Positions 5,856-6,066 of a DNA stretch of 6,066 nucleotides are shown here, one piece after another (position 1 is the stretch's first letter; every line of letters begins with the position of its first letter). This DNA comes from Clostridium sp. CAG:138. Lineage in GTDB: Bacteria > Bacillota > Clostridia > Christensenellales > CAG-138. Both the position numbers and the translations under genes were made by a program. The notes under the pieces were generated by a model. It was not told the origin of the DNA, did not search any database, and was given only the letters and a program-made list of their open reading frames with translations. The stretch lies in the NCBI GenBank assembly GCA_000435055.1, contig FR879719.1, positions 39,650 through 45,715 on the forward strand, given 5' to 3'.

Positions 5856-5996
5856 TGTCGCAGAGTTCCTTTTTCAAAGCAAACGCTGATTTCAGGATGC
5901 TTTCCGACAAGCATAGTTACTCAGCTATTTAAGTATATAAAGCACGGCTTGTCCGGTTCTACCTTAAAGCTGTTCTTTGTGTACTCTGGCACGCAT

Positions 5997-6026
5997 GTTA
6001 TAACATATATAGCTTCGACTTGTCAA
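5997..6026 (-). promoter_or_regulatory. Second upstream promoter, overlapped by a palindrome
   Basis: On the minus strand TTGACA (6021-6026), an 18-base spacer and TATAAC (5997-6002) form a promoter, with the TG of an extended -10 (TGTTATAAC). The -10 lies inside the perfect 12-bp palindrome ATGTTATAACAT (5995-6006), which could be an operator. Transcripts would start near 5990 and cover the small frames and possibly the three-gene unit. Confidence 0.45.
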
Positions 6027-6066
6027 GAGCGATTGAGCCTGCTTTCAAGATTTCACCCCTGTTGAG

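Larger units (their letters stand above)
5542..6066. other. 525-bp region without a confident gene
   Basis: It contains two minus-strand promoter-like elements (5682-5709 and 5997-6026), a 12-bp palindrome, a repeated motif around TATACTTAAA, and several short minus-strand frames. The long plus-strand frame entering from the left is antisense to the 152-aa gene and has no ribosome binding site. At the right edge a minus-strand frame of 22 codons (6066 to the TAA at 5998) could be the tail of an upstream gene, but it is too short to judge. No tRNA or recognised structured RNA was found. Confidence 0.6.

Noticed and set aside
5998..6066. Minus-strand frame of 22 codons at the right edge as the 3' end of a gene
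   Set aside because: It is open to the edge but too short to distinguish from chance, and its end coincides with a strong promoter-like sequence.
1..6066. CRISPR array, tRNA, insertion sequence or integrase attachment site
   Set aside because: Prompted by the CARF-type gene, I looked for regularly spaced repeats, tRNA T-loop signatures and transposase motifs, and saw none. The only long direct repeat is the 670-bp gene duplication.

Overview
The window comes from a Gram-positive bacterium, most likely a gut-type member of class Clostridia (Oscillospiraceae/Ruminococcaceae-like). This is inferred from the gene pair 'DUF512 radical-SAM protein then der', which is a familiar Clostridia arrangement, from strong GGAGG-type ribosome binding sites, and from TTGACA/TATAAT-like promoters. 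No rRNA, tRNA, transposase or CRISPR array is visible. Every supported gene lies on the minus strand, so transcription runs from right to left. The long plus-strand frames are antisense shadows.

From right to left: (1) 5542-6066 holds no confident gene. It has two minus-strand promoter-like elements, a 12-bp palindrome, and a string of very short frames that may be small peptides or gene debris. (2) 5541-3540 is a compact accessory unit of three genes of unrecognised family. The first encodes a 152-aa protein with an 'LHDA' motif near its N-terminus. The next two are tandem paralogues: a shortened 218-aa copy, then a full 279-aa copy. They share a 224-bp stretch of perfect DNA identity and then diverge abruptly. 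(3) 3539-3268 is an intergenic leader with an excellent extended -10 promoter. (4) 3267-1942 encodes a PDZ/radical-SAM/DUF512 protein, and 1938-613, three bases further on, encodes the essential ribosome-assembly GTPase Der. These two form an operon. (5) 612-377 is a spacer with a perfect 14-bp inverted repeat and two small overlapping frames. (6) 376-1 is the 5' part of a gene that runs off the left edge. Its first 125 codons look like the CARF (cyclic-oligonucleotide sensor) domain of the DUF1887/Card1-Can2-like family.

Der and the DUF512 protein are housekeeping genes. The flanking genes look accessory. The CARF-type gene suggests a cyclic-oligoadenylate-responsive defence effector directly downstream of der. 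The three-gene unit upstream has the look of a fast-evolving cassette (tandem duplication, a conserved N-terminal half and a variable C-terminal half), as in orphan immunity or defence genes, but its function cannot be read from the sequence. The parts most worth a second look are the partial CARF gene with its inverted-repeat leader, and the recombined tandem paralogues.
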